From the NCBI GenBank assembly GCA_951812925.1, contig OX638372.1:38128245-38192244 (forward strand): a stretch of DNA of 64,000 nt. Direction: 5' to 3'. Every line of letters begins with the position of its first letter. The first letter of the stretch is position 1. The translations under genes were made by a program, and so were the position numbers. The notes under the pieces are model-generated. The model worked only from the letters and a program-made list of their open reading frames with translations, ran no database searches and was not told the DNA's origin. Origin of the DNA: Calliopum simillimum. Its lineage: Eukaryota > Arthropoda > Insecta > Diptera > Lauxaniidae. Below are positions 1 to 12,404 of this stretch, piece after piece.

Positions 1-1124
1 AGCCGCCATATTGGAAAAATGGCGTCCAAAATCAGTTTTTTACAAATATCTCTTTAACGGTTATATTTAGAGAAAAATTTCTTAGGACAATGTTGTAGCT
101 TATAAAAATGACCTTTGAATTGTTTTCGTACGACTTATAACTCAGGAGATATCTTTATTCAAAATTTTAGAAAAATTAGTAAATTGTGAATGCCACTTAT
201 GAGTAGGCACAGTGATGTGTCAAGCTTATAATTACGATAACTTATGAACGGTGAGTCGCACGTTTAAAATAAAAACACTTATTTATAGGGATTAACTTGC
301 TCTACAAGTTACATTTTATTTTTTTTTTCATATCACCTATAGTTAAGGAGATATTTTTCCCACAAACCTAAAATTTTGAAAAAAAACGTTTTTTCAAAAT
401 GGCTCCTAAACGGTTCGTCCTAGAAAAAAAATTGTCAATGCATTTGGTAGAACGTTCAATTTTCTATAAGAGTCTCTTCGAGCTGTTTTTTCGTCAGACT
501 TACCCTTCATGAGATATCGCGACTTGAAAATCATTCAAAATTGAACATAGTAGGGCGCATAGAACAATATTCAATTTTGAATGATTTTCAAGACGCGATA
601 TCTCATGAAGGGTAAGTCTGACGAAAAAACAGCTCGAAGAGACTCTTATAGAAAATTGAACGTTCTACCAAATGCATTGACAATTTTTTTTCTAGGACGA
701 ACCGTTTAGGAGCCATTTTGAAAAAACGTTTTTTTTCAAAATTTTGGGTTTGTGGGAAAAAATATCTCCTTAACTATAGGTGATATGAAAAAAAATAATA
801 TGTATCTTGTAGAACAAGTTATTCCCTATAAATAGGTGTTTTTATTTTAAAAGTGCGACTCACCGTTCATAAGTTATCGTAATTATAAGCTTGACACATC
901 ACTGTGCCTACTCATAAGTGGCATTCACAATTTACTAATTTTTCTAAAATTTTGAATAAAGATATCTCCTGAGTTATAAGTCGTACGAAAACAATTCAAA
1001 GGTCATTTTTATAGAAAATTTTATAAGCTACAACATTGTCCTAAGAAATTTTTCTCTAAATATAACCGTTAAAGAGATATTTGTAAAAAACTGATTTTGG
1101 ACGCCATTTTTCCAATATGGCGGC
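1..1124. repeat. Large palindromic repeat, left end cut by window
   Basis: The left arm (1-545) reappears as its reverse complement in 570-1124 with few differences; 546-569 is the unpaired loop. The window begins inside the palindrome, so the true left end is outside. The ATGGCGGC/GCCGCCAT blocks at the outer ends pair with each other. No transposase can be read in the arms; the open frames here are chance frames of a palindrome. The structure is that of a fold-back or long-TIR non-autonomous DNA element. Arm differences are mostly single-base changes and changes in A/T run length. Confidence 0.9.
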
Positions 1125-3299
1125 TCGAGCGAACACGATACGAGGTAGCAAAGTTGAAATTCTGAAAGAGCACATCGAAATCTATAAAATAACTCATTTG
1201 CAGAAATCCCGCAAAACTTTCCAGGTAAAACTACCAAATGACTGTACTATTAAAATAGTGGAAGAGTTTTGGGTTTGTAGTCTATAAAAATTAAAATTTC
1301 AAGTAAATTTCCTGCTTAAATTTTCTCCAACATTTCCCCAGTTTCTTGTTTCAACAAATGTTTTCTAATCTATGCAAAAAATGAATAAAGCATGCTTGGT
1401 CGAGTTCTTGATTTGTAGGTGAATTCGACTGAAGATTCCATATGGTTATGGATGAAACGTATCGAAAACCAACCTACCAAATTTTTTGGTTTTTTTACCT
1501 ATGCATTTTGCCTTGTTTTTGTAATGTTGGTGTTTTTACTCAAAAACATAGAACAGTAAGTTCACACCACAAAAAACCACTTGACACGTGATTTGTTGGT
1601 AGCTAGTAAATGTTTTCAATGTTGTTAAGCACCGAAGTTGATAATTTGGAAGTAGTTTTCACTCTCCTGTCTGAGACTAATTTTTAATTTGTTTTTTTTT
1701 TTTTATTTAGAAAAATTTGCGATTTATTCTACGCACTAGAATTACATTTCAAATAGTAACCTTATATTACGAATTTAACTACAAATTTTTATGAAATTTA
1801 TTTAAATATTTTATTACGTAGAGAATGTTTTTAGTACTCAATCTTTGCGCCCTAAACTAATTTACTAACTGAACTATACAACGCCAATACAATGAAATGT
1901 TTTAAATTCAATTTTCTTTTCTTTTTCATTACAGGTAATTAAATCATTTTGCTGTCAACATAAAAATATAAACAAGTGTCAACATTGTTGTTGCTTTTGT
2001 TGACAATAGTCACATTTAACTGGCAATTTATTTTTACAAATTCATGATAATTTTCTTGCGATAACTTTTTTGTTTCCGATAAGAATACGGTAAGCTAAAA
2101 TTTTTGATTGATTATAGTAACCTACTATGTCATATGTAGTAAAACAATCCAATTTGAAGCAATTAAATTAAATTAAATTAGGTTGTTTAATAATTTGACA
2201 TAACTTTGAATTTACTTTTTTTATCTTTTTTTTTATTTTTAATTTGGCAATTAATCAATGATTGATGAGTCTGTATTATGCATGTCTGGCAACTGTCTGT
2301 CTGAATTGTTTTTCTGTTTCGTTTTGATTTGTTTTTATTCAGTTGCCACTTATGTAAGTTTAATATTAAGTTAACAAATTAATGTGTACATATGTACGTA
2401 CACTTAAGTGGAGTGGGAAAAAATTACTCTCAGTAAACGTGATCTTGTTTATTGGTCAATTTCGCATAGTCATCAGTGACGAGACAACCTTTACATTATG
2501 CAAAAACTATTAAAAAATAATAGATAAATAATAGTCATGTTACTAACAAATAAAGTGATGGTAAACAAAATAACACATTCACAAACAATTTTTTTCTTCT
2601 GCCCAGAGTTCGAATTGGTATAGGTTTGAAAGGTTTTTGTGCGCCAAAAATTTCCACATTTTTATTTTTTCCCTCGCGTCAGTATTTTGAAATATATTTT
2701 ACTTTAAAGTGCAGAAATTGTTGCTCCGGAGATGTACTTAACTATCTTGCTTTAAGCGGAATACTCATGCTTTTAAATGGTTTTTTAACCTAAAACCTGA
2801 CACCTATTTGGAAAATTTGTTTTCGGCTATCAAAATAAAAACCCTGCTTTTTCTACGAAAACCTGTCAAATGGTTATGTTTGATAAATATTTTAATCTTT
2901 TTCGGTAGAAAAGAAATGGACGTGTAATTATACGAGATTATTTAGAAACTTTGTAGCCTCATTTGGAGATGACATGACATATTATGCATCCAACCGATCC
3001 AAAAGACTTCAATATTGCTTATTCTCCTGCTATGGTTTTACTGGTTTGAATGACTCATGTGAAGTTGGCTCCGGAAATTTTGAAAACCGAATATTTTTTG
3101 AGTTCTGAGTCCGTTGGAAATAGTTCTGGAGTTCTTTCACAAAATTCCAGATAGTTCTGCGAAATTGGACCAAAAGACTGAGGTGTCGCCGTTTTTTACT
3201 CAGCGCCGTTTTTTTCACATACTTAGAAGAGTTCTAGAGTTCTTTATATTTTTTTTTTTTTTTTTTAGAAAATATTTCTTAAAAAAATTTCTTGCAAAA
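1125..3299. other. AT-rich non-coding stretch
   Basis: No coding sequence, RNA gene or clear repeat was recognised. The stretch holds A/T homopolymer runs and short simple repeats, such as an AAATT run near 2160. The first ~120 bases after the palindrome (1125-1245) may still belong to the repeat whose left half lies outside the window. Confidence 0.5.
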
Positions 3300-3745
3300 A
3301 AGGAGTTTTGATTAGAGTTTTGAATAGCGCTCGAAAATTCTTGTACCAATCTTCGAAAATATTTATTATTTTTATGTTAATCGCTAAATAAGGTTACATC
3401 GGTCAATCGGGAAAATAAAATTTATCGTAAAGGAATTATGATTGGAGTTGTAAGTAGCGATCGAAGAGTAAATTTTTTCCAAAACACTCGTACTTTTAAT
3501 GTTAGTCGAAAAATCCGATAGTAAAATTTTTGTGATTTTTCGATTAAAGTGAAAAGTACGACTGTTTTGAAAACAAATATACTAGCATAGTCTTAACAAC
3601 TTTTCGAGCGCTACTTAGAACTCCAATCATAACTCCTCTACGATAAATTTTATTTTCCTGAGTGACAAATGTAACCTTATTTAGCGATTTACATGAAAAG
3701 AACAAATACTTTTGAAAAATTATACGAAAACTTCTGTAGAACTCT
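3300..3745. repeat. Imperfect inverted repeat (fold-back type)
   Basis: Segments around 3300-3500 recur as diverged reverse complement in about 3540-3745. Examples are AATCGCTAAATAAGGTTACA at about 3380-3399 against TGTAACCTTATTTAGCGATT near 3670-3690, and ATTTATCGTAAAGGA against TCTACGATAAAT. The centre near 3515-3530 carries TCGAAAAATC/GATTTTTCGA, itself a hairpin. The arms are clearly more diverged than those of the 1-1124 palindrome, so this copy looks older. No coding content was seen. Confidence 0.7.
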
Positions 3746-6081
3746 TAGATTAATCAATTAATTAACAAAGTTCATCTAACATCCAAAAAAAAAAAAAAAT
3801 ATATGTCTGAACACGGCTTGACAATGTAATCTATTAACACAATCCTAAACCTTACCATATGTATTAAGGGGGGTAAGGGTATCAGCATAAAAAAAGAACA
3901 CTTTTTTTGAGAATTTTTTTAAACGTATGGATTGAGCAAATTTATTTAAATCTTTTGTACATTATTAATTATACTTTTAACAATATTTTGTTATTTTTTC
4001 ATTTGGAAATATTGAAAAACAAGCCGGTGACAGAGCTTGTCCGAGAACATCTCAGAAAAAAAAACAGTTTTGCGGTATTCACTATATATCGGTCGGAAAT
4101 TATCTGGAATCAAAAACCGTTAAAATTTAGTCAAAGTGTCATCAAATACTCCCCCAACGTTCTCTGATTATTTATTATTATTTTTTTCATTTAAAAATTT
4201 TTGGTGGTCATCTAAAGTATAAACTGCTATTTCCACCATTTGTAGGTGGGAAACCCTATTAATGTAAACAAAAATTCTAAACTTAACGAAGGGGGGAGGT
4301 ATTTGACTTTGAAAAAGTACTTAGTTTTGAGGAAAACGCTTTTAAAATTTTAAAAGCTAAAAAAGTGAAAGTAAAAAAGTAAAGGACAGGAGACTAATTA
4401 GACAATAACGTCAAGAGTATTGCTCAGATCAACTTAAAATTTTGAAAGTATATTCTTGAAATGTTTAACAATAAGAAAAGACAAAAAATCGATTTTTTGA
4501 AAATGCAAACCCTTAACCTCCACTTAATAAACAAAAATTGTTTAAATAATCACGCATCATATGCTGAAATTCCCATGACGCTTGCGCAAACTCCGCTATA
4601 CTGCATGTAAGTTGTTAAAAGTCGCATTGATAAAGAATATTCCTCAGAAAGAATTCAATTGGCATATGAACATACAATATAATTACGATCTTAGGCCAGA
4701 TGTGCACAAATATTTTTGAAGCATCATGTACTCGTATGGGTTTGTTTGTTTCTCTTATTTGCTATATAATACAAAATTCGTTGTTGGTTCTTTGTTTTCA
4801 AACAATAATTATTCAAATTTTAAGTTAACAAATACAACGTGACACATGAGAGACGACGGAGTCATGAATTGCTTTGAACTGGTCTTTGAAAAAACAAAAA
4901 AAGGTTAAATAAAGAACACTACATTTGCTTATTGATGATGAGCATGAGATGACAATCAATTGGCTGTTAATGTTTAAAATAAATTTTTAAAACAAAAAAA
5001 TAACTTGAAGTTGAAATGTAACTTCATTTAGTTGTGTTACGTTGTTTATAAAGTGAAAAAAAAAAAAAAACAATAATAAATTTTGAATGGTCAAGGTTTT
5101 TAAGATTTTGTTTTGTTTATTTCTTGTTTGAGTTACAGCCTAACAAAATTTTGTTAGTAAAGTCTTGTAGAAACTTTATTTATAAATTTTATTCATACAT
5201 TAAATAATTAAAATAAATAAAATAATGTAATTTTTCTTATCAAAAAATTATGTTTTTAAAGTTTAATAAATTACAATTACAATTATTTTATATATATTAT
5301 ATTACAAAATAAATCTTATCTTATCAAAAATACAACTTAAGTAGCAAACTTAAGACGGCATAATTTTTAAATTTGTTTAGTTCAAATAGATGAAAGTTAT
5401 AAAACGAATTTGGGAAAAATTCAAAAAGTACAAAATCATTATTTGGAGCACAACTCTGTTGTTAATAGAAACAGAATAATACTCCTCTATAGAAGCCATT
5501 ACTTCTTCTTTTGATTATTAGGGAAGATGCTGTAGCAATTCGAACTTTAATTCACTGTGCAGCTGGAAAATGATTTTTTCTGGGTCTTTTTTCACACACT
5601 TTCGCATCTACTTAGTTGGTCCGAGATATTACAATAATATTCCGAGTTAGAATTATAATTTTGATACTTACTAATCCACGAAAAAAATTCCATTCGCTAT
5701 AGGCTGATTACTGAACATGAACTCGATTTTGGAGCCAAACGGCCTTTTGTTTTTATTTTGGATCATGGTGGTAGACGGAAATCTCATATATATTAATAAA
5801 ATGACGCACAAAATCTTTTTTATGCTGTCTGGAATGGTGCAATTGTAGCTGACAAAGTCGCTTTCATTTGTGTTTTTGTTGCATTTTTAGCGAATGCAGC
5901 ACTCATTGCACACACTTTGCAAGATTGCTCCATATGCCTATTGAAATGCCTAGGGCACCTGCTGAATTTCTTTCCATCAATCGACGATCTTCCAAAGTCA
6001 TTTCCTGTATTTTTGTGATGATTTCTGGTGTTAGGCACCCTTCATATTAATCGTCTTCAAGGCTTGTACGACCGCTTTAAA
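3746..6081. other. AT-rich non-coding stretch
   Basis: No gene was recognised. Open frames such as 3907-4167 (+) have the Phe/Ile/Lys/Asn-heavy make-up expected from AT-rich random sequence. Poly-A/T runs occur at about 3786, 5058 and elsewhere. Very AT-rich sequence spans 5150-5350. Confidence 0.5.
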
Positions 6082-6571
6082 ACACACGAAAAAAACTGAT
6101 CCGGAAAAATTGATTTTCAAACAGCTCAAAGTAATAATAATCTCATGAAAAATTACGGTTTGTTCCAGTAATTTAATTAATTTACTGAATTCGCATGAAA
6201 AAGTAATGGTACGAAAGTAAAATATACGGTTTAAAAGTAGAAAATGCTGAAAAGAAAAGTAAAAAGTGCGCACATGAAAAAATCCCAGTGAGCTCTGCAA
6301 TATTTGCTTAGAACATATTTCAATTATTACTGATTGAAAATGTAAAAAGTTTTATTCAAAATTAATTTAAATAAAACAATAAGCGATATAAATGAAAAAG
6401 CTACAGTAGCTCAGTTAGAGTGTCACCTATAAGCACAAAAATCTTGAAGTTCGATACTCGCTCCGTCAACATGAGATTTTTTTTATACGTTTAAAAAAAA
6501 TTTACTGTGTGTAATCAGTAAAAATTACTGGGATTTTCAATGAATTTTTACGGTTAAGTTTTTTCCGTGCA
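6082..6571. mobile_element. Short TIR element containing a tRNA-like stretch
   Basis: The ends pair as imperfect inverted repeats: CACACGAAAAAAACTGA at the left against AGTTTTTTCCGTGC at the right. A second pairing inside is AAAATCCCAGT (about 6280) with ACTGGGATTTT (about 6527). The left ~190 bp recur, diverged, at about 28015-28215, so this is a dispersed family. A tRNA-like segment sits in the right half at about 6400-6470. No protein is encoded, so it is best read as a non-autonomous DNA element. Exact ends are uncertain by a few bases. Confidence 0.55.
6400..6472 (+). repeat. tRNA-like (pol III box) segment
   Basis: TAGCTCAGTTAGAGTG matches the A-box/D-arm pattern, and AAGTTCGATACTC about 40 bases later matches the B-box/T-arm pattern. 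No paired acceptor stem was seen, so this is not a functional tRNA gene. It is most likely a tRNA-derived relic carried by the enclosing TIR element. Confidence 0.45.
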
Positions 6572-8523
6572 CCCTACTGTTTTTAAGAAGCAGATTTACC
6601 TAACATATTAACCGCTTTGGGGTATGAATTTCTATTGCCTTAAGCCTGTTTTTGCTAAACATTTTATTACTGCACAATGTAAATATTTTTTTGACTTTCA
6701 AACAAAGAATAAATTGACATCCTACGAATTCCTACGCAACTGGACTATTGCTGTCCGCGCGGTCTATATGATTTAGGCAAACAAGCATTTGAATATCCAA
6801 TAATAAGGGAAAAGAAGTGCGAGACTTAAATGCAGCATTACAAATAAAATATCAAAAGTCCCCAGTGATCCCATGTAAGCTAAAAAAGTAACTCAAATTC
6901 AAAGGGCACAAAACAAAGTTTTTTTTGCAAATAACTTGCTAACGGTCACTTGAGAGACAATATTGCAATTCCCTATGAATGTCCCTACGAACACTTTAGG
7001 TCCGACTAACCGAAAAATCAACAATTATTTTCAGTCATTAATAAAAATTAAGTTTTTACAAATTGCCTGCGTTTTTGTTTTCAAAACACTTCTTCATCGC
7101 TAAAAATTTGCTACGCGTGCGTTTTCCTTCGTTTTTGTTTTTTTATTTTCCCAGCAAACAAACATAAGCCAAAAAAACAGATATTTACACAAAATTCAAA
7201 AATTTTAGCCGCGCTGTCATGTTTTTCTCTTTTTCATTGTTTTAGCTAACCAAAACACTGTGAATATGAAACTTGAGTTAAGCTTTTGTCACTAATTTAG
7301 TTAGCTAATTAGTTAACTAATGACTGTGAATCCGGGCCTAAGGCTACGAATTTTCCACACGGATGACATTTTTCACCATGCCCCTGGTGGTATTGATAGA
7401 ACAAGATCTTGAGACTTTAAATTTTACTAAAGCACCGTGTTCGTTAAGCAAACATGGTCACAATGCAGTCGGAAAATCCCTTATTATTTCGATTATCTAG
7501 ATATTTTTCTGTTTTAAAAAGTATTAACTTTATTTCGGCTTTTTCATTATTTAAAAAAAAAGTTTTCACGATTTTTGGATTCATTTCGTCATCTACTGTA
7601 TTGAGAATTTTACGCAAGAGCTTGTTGGCAATCTTCATTCATTCAGTTGTTGATAACGGAATAATTTTTGGATTACTAATGATAACCAAACAAAAATATT
7701 AAACTAATAGATATTTTAAAGGGCTCTTTTTTGATACCTGCCAAAATCGTTGACAACAACAGCTGCCGCGCACTGGCAATATTTCATAATTTTTAACAGC
7801 TTTGAACTTAAGGTTTCACGTGTTTGGCTGCAGTCGAAACTAATTAAGTACAGATATTTAATGAACAGTAAAACAAAAGGAAATAATAAAAAACGAAATG
7901 CATAAATCACGAATTGCTCGTTAATTTTTGTAAATTAAAAAAAAGGCCGCAACAAAAATGAAACGCCTACTCTAAAATCAAAAAAAAAAAAAACTAATAA
8001 AAATAACGACATTGTAGTGCAATTTCAATCAGCAGCATCCACTTTGATGAGCAACAAATGCACTTTACAGTACAGTAAGGCAGCAACAGAAATTTGTTGA
8101 TGGTGTTGTCTCTTTAGCTTTCAACTTTGGATCAGTTAAATTTAATGTTGCGCATGCTGTTAGCAGCAGTTGGCAGCAATTGGCATTGCTGTTGCCGCAG
8201 AGCTTTTTGATGTCACTTTTTCTTGCTACTCCAACTACGAACGATTTGGCTGCGTATTTTTTTAAAGCGCGCGCATTCGCTTGGTTTTTAATTAACTTGA
8301 AATGAAATTAAAATTTTTGATTTTATTTATTTATTATTCACATAAAATGCAAGGTTAATGCATAAATTAGCCGGTGTGGTTATACAAATTGTCAGTTATT
8401 CAAATATTCATTTATATTTTTACTATTTTTTACTATTTTTTTTTTTTTGGTTTTTTTTTCTCTTCTAAATATAACCATTAATCTTGTTAAAACAAAAATT
8501 TTTCTTCGGTCACATGACAAAAT
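6572..8523. other. Non-coding; CAG/GCA-rich patch at 8020-8290
   Basis: No coding region was recognised. Most is AT-rich simple sequence. About 8020-8290 is compositionally different: many CAG/GCA/TTG triplets and a CpG-containing GCGCGCGC-type patch near 8268, resembling non-coding conserved blocks around fly developmental genes. No function can be assigned from sequence alone. Confidence 0.4.
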
Positions 8524-8931
8524 TCAAAAATCATAAAAAGATTTATTAATTTTTATTGATTTTTTGTAAAAGTGATCTTTTGTCTTATGATTTTTTCCAA
8601 AGTGCCGATGAAAGTCCTTCTCATTAGAGTAAATAAGAAATTGGATCCTTTTATTCGGAAACATAAAGTAAGTTTTTTTCTTAACAGGTCGTGTATTAAT
8701 CACGTAAATAGCCTTCGCTTTATCGTGGAACAGATAAATGAGTGACATTGATAAGACCAGGCACAAACAGGAGGCTGTTAGATCCTTATGAGCACAATAT
8801 TGCTTTTGATAGCAATGCACTGTGGGAAATTTTGCCCTGTTTGTTGGCCAAAAGACGAATTTTAAACACTTAAAATATATAGTTTTGGGTATGCTATTCA
8901 AATCTGAATACTTGCAAGAGAAAATCCCCAA
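8524..8931 (-). other. Unassigned 135-codon open frame, probably chance
   Basis: An uninterrupted minus-strand frame of 135 codons begins with ATG at 8931. I recognise no domain. The composition is rich in Lys, Phe, Ile, Asn and Tyr, as expected from AT-rich DNA. By a rough estimate from base composition, a frame of this length has a fair chance of arising at random somewhere in 64 kb. No promoter, splice signal or paralogue in the window supports it. Confidence 0.15.
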
Positions 8932-9374
8932 ACTTAGTTTTTTCTTAAAGTTTTAATCCTTCAGCTACACAAGTGTCAAAGTTTCTTCTTCTGAAAAAAT
9001 AAAAAATTTTGTTGTTCTCGCTCAAAAAATTCGCATGTATTAAAAAGTGAATATTTCTCTTAATTCAAAGCTAATTAAAAATATTTAAAATGGAAACGGG
9101 GACTAATAGAAAGTAGTTACTCTGTGTATAAAAAAATTTGTCCTTTCTTATAGTGGTTTTTAAGAACTTTACGTTTTATTCAGTAAGCTTTAAATCGTAA
9201 TTTTTTTGTTTAAATTTAAGTTTTGGTGAACCCGGAAAAACACAGCCCAGCCTAGGCCTCTTTCTAACTTATATAAATATGTAGAGCAACCAATTTTGAG
9301 CTCTTCTGTTAAACATTTTTTTTGCGCTTTTTTGCGATTTTTTAATAATCGAAATTTTTCTCAGACAACTTCTC

Positions 9375-10056
9375 AATACGAAATGCAGACTTATTCGATA
9401 TCTGGAGAGCCGAAGAAGACAAAGAGTCAGCAGTTTTAAATCATTTGATAAATCTCCTGAATAAAAGTGATAGATCGAACTCGTTTGCGGGATATTACGG
9501 TGAAAAGTCTAAAGCCTTTGCAAACATTTGAAAGAAAACTGGGGAAAAATCACTCGTATATCATGTCAATACCTACTTAATTTGCAATACTTTGAAAAAT
9601 TTTGTTTTGAGACTGCTGATATCATAAAAAAAAGTATCCTTGGTATTCGATTACAAAAAGTCTTTATTCATTCTAAGGAAATTATTCAAAATATGGTACT
9701 TCCGGTAGGATACTTTGAAAATGACGCAGATGAATGTCGGAATAAAATTTTTAAATTAGATAGACTGCATCACGCTAGCAAATGTGACAATTAATCTCTC
9801 TGACGTTTTTCATAGAACTTTGTCCAGCATTTCTTTAAGTAAACGGATAAAAGAACGAAAGCAAGCGCTACTTGCACTAGAAGTACTAAATTTATTAAGT
9901 TGCGTTGAAAATAATAAGGAAGATAGCTTAAGCAACCTAATAGAAAATGAAGATGAAGCAGAAAGCAATGATATTTGTACGTTAATAGACGCTAAGTTCG
10001 AGAGTATATTGGAAAATATCGAGCTTTTTATATGTATTTTACTCATGAATTTATAA
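9375..10056 (+). pseudogene. Relic of a multicopy insect protein of unknown function
   Basis: Two overlapping frames (9528-9794 and 9784-10056) read as one decayed protein with a frameshift near 9785. The first contains the pattern KVFIHSKEII..LPVGYF..DADECRNK.; the second continues NLSDVFHRTLSS and later ALEVLNLLS. From memory this resembles the C-terminal half of an uncharacterised family seen in many copies in insect and hydra genomes, with an 'IHG..II..LPIG..SEEA.EARNK' core. It is probably carried by a mobile element. Decayed upstream coding may reach 9375. The family match was not checked by search, and the function of the family is unknown to me. Confidence 0.35.
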
Positions 10057-10092
10057 TGTTTTCTTATGTTTTTAAATTAGCTCAGTTTATTT

Positions 10093-10348
10093 CGTCGGGT
10101 TAAAACTACAACTAGACATCTACATATATTGATGTTTTGAGTTAAGTATACAAAAACACGAAGAAAAAACGGTTCTATGCCCCAGTCTAGTCGGTTTTCT
10201 GAAATGTAGTCCCCATCCAATTTTACACAAAGAATAAAAACCAGAAAACTGCAAATTCCCATATAAAAAACAAATTTCAAAAAACTTAAAACGCTTTTTT
10301 CTCAAAACATTATAAATGTAGATGTCTACTTGTAGTTTTAACCCGACG
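10093..10348. mobile_element. 256-bp MITE
   Basis: The ends are inverted repeats: CGTCGGGTTAAAACTACA at the left matches TGTAGTTTTAACCCGACG at the right exactly, and the pairing continues imperfectly through ACTAGACATCTACAT / ATGTAGATGTCTACT. The TIR is about 33 bp. There is no coding capacity. It lies 89 bp upstream of the deleted mariner. Confidence 0.75.
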
Positions 10349-10436
10349 ATTTAATGTTTGAAAAAATTAGTTTTTCATATACATAGTATGCTTTTAGATC
10401 TCTGTAATTTTACTGTTATTGTTAATACGAGGGTTA

Positions 10437-11109
10437 TGTTTCGGGATTGGGCAACACTAATGTCAATAGCTAAAATCTGGCAACACCATAATTAAGTTTC
10501 ACATATTTTTGCATAAACGTACTCACAACGTTTTGATGTACAAGTGCTATTTGTTTTGTTTACAGTGAGTTAAGAAAATCAATTTTTCCATTGAAAATTT
10601 AAGCAATTGATAAATTATGGGGTTTTCAACAAGAACAAACCTTTTTTACGGCCAGGTGTTCATGCAATATTGAATGTATGCTGGTCCCACTAATGCCTAA
10701 GGTTGTCTCAATCTCACGATAGGTCACATGACGATCTTGCAATATCAGTTGGCGCACAGCATCAATGGTTTTCGGAACAACAGCTGATTTTGGACGATCT
10801 GATTTTGGAAAACCAGTTTTTCACAGTGCTATAGGATGGTGCTTCATCGCCATACAAAGGTTTAAGGTAATCGATGCACTCTTATCGTGATAATCCACGT
10901 CGAAAGTTGTGAAAAATGATCGCACGAAAACGTTCACGAGTTAATTCCATTTTTTTTGCCAAATTGATTTTTTCAAGTCACTGTAAGCAACACAAATGAT
11001 GGTCGTACGTCAAAACGTTCTGAGTACGTTTATGCTAAAAAATGTCAAACTTTATTATGGTGTTGCCAGATTTTAGATATTGACATTGGTGTTGCCCAAT
11101 CCCGAAATA
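10437..11109 (-). mobile_element. Deleted mariner with ~160-bp TIRs, TA-flanked
   Basis: TA at 10435-10436 and 11110-11111 flanks inverted termini, TGTTTCGGGATTGGGCAACA at the left and the complement of TATTTCGGGATTGGGCAACA at the right. Pairing runs about 160 bp inward, through the 5' leader to just before the start codon, which is far longer than typical mariner ends. The interior holds only the N-terminal part of a transposase on the minus strand. It is the same mariner lineage as the broken copy at 33738-34639: the leader bases around AGCATAAACGTACTCAGAACG are shared. Confidence 0.85.
10612..10950 (-). pseudogene. Mariner transposase, N-terminal fragment
   Basis: The start codon is at 10950 (MELTRERFRAIIFHNFRRGL...). 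The segment encodes the paired helix-turn-helix DNA-binding region: the MELTR start, a GDEAPSYSTVKNWF block, then, after a short internal deletion, VPKTIDAVRQLILQDRHVTYREIETTLGIS and ILHEHLAVKK (quoted here in pieces). At least two in-frame stops occur, and all of the DDE catalytic domain is missing. The product could at most bind TIRs. Codon wear and stops indicate a dead copy. Confidence 0.75.
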
Positions 11110-11111
11110 TA

Positions 11112-12400
11112 AAAGGCAACCTACGTATATGTACATTTATTTGTGTGTATGTTTATACGGATTGCGTTTTTTATCCCCTTATGAACTCGTAACGGGTTCG
11201 AAACGGATCCTCATCCGTTTTTGTGCACATTGGGTTAAAAAAAAGAATAAGGAAAGCTACCTAAAATAAATTATATTTATTTCCAAATCAAAAATTAAAA
11301 AAAAAAAAAAATTTTTTGCTTTCAATGACATTGAAATTCAACAACTAAAGTTTAAAAAATTAATATAGTTATCAATATTATTCTTTTAATGAAATTTACA
11401 TAATAAATTCATTAAGGTTGTGTATTTATATTCATATTGAATAAAATGAAATAAATAAATTGCTAAACTTGTTTGTTGAAATAGAAAGCAATATATTTCA
11501 AAAACGATAAAGATAAACAACCAACAATGTTTATGTAAATAACGAAAAAAGATGTTTCGTTTGTCCTAAAAGTTAGCAGCTTTTTATTTGCTTTGAGAAA
11601 AATATTCAAGTGATAGAAATTAATTTGGCGCCAAACGGTTTGTTATACATGTGTATCAATAATATGCGTATTTTATAATTAAGTTAATAAGAGCTAACCA
11701 AAATCTATTCCTTTAATCGAAAATTTCATAATTTGCATAAAAACTATATTTTTAGGATATCCGGTTCTTTTAACCGTTTAAAAGCGCATAACTCTCTTAG
11801 TATACCGTTTTAAAAATGAATCATTTCTAGTATACATATGTGTCGAATTTAGTTGGGTTATACCAAATAACGCTCTTAATAGCGTTTTGAAATATCTACT
11901 AGTATGAGCGGTGTCACGCCCGCTTGTTCTAAGGTTTCCAGTTCTTTTCCTGAGGTTATCCAATAAAATTTGGTTGCATTTTCTCATATTATGCATTTTG
12001 TTTTGGAATTTTTGTATTCCGTTCGAAGTTGCTTAAGTTTCTAAACTCTCGTAAACAAGGCTTTGTTCTTGTAATACTTAAATATACCACTTTTTGCAAT
12101 CTTTCTGGAAAAGTCAAAAGAAATTGTATAATATATCGAACGAGTCTTGTTTCACCTTTAATACAAATAAACCATCAATCACAAATCAGTTCAGCGCAAT
12201 TATTTTCAGATAATTATATTAAAAAAATCTTGTAATTTGTTAACAATTGTTTTTATTGCTCTCAAATGTTACGGTACCTACCCAGTGGAAAAGTGATGAA
12301 ATGTAACTTGATTCGATTTAATTTTGTTTTTAAAGATTTTTTTTATTATGAGCCCACATATATTTCGACTAGAGTTGTTCTTCACCTACCTAACAATTTA
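11112..12400. other. AT-rich non-coding stretch
   Basis: No gene, RNA or clear element was recognised. It contains long A/T runs near 11288-11310 and scattered short open frames (11778-11996 -, 12029-12235 +) without recognisable motifs. Confidence 0.45.
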
Positions 12401-12404
12401 ATCT

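Noticed and set aside
8524..8931. Possible 135-residue gene
   Set aside because: A frame of this length is not improbable by chance in 64 kb at this AT content, and no domain is seen. Listed only as a low-confidence open frame.
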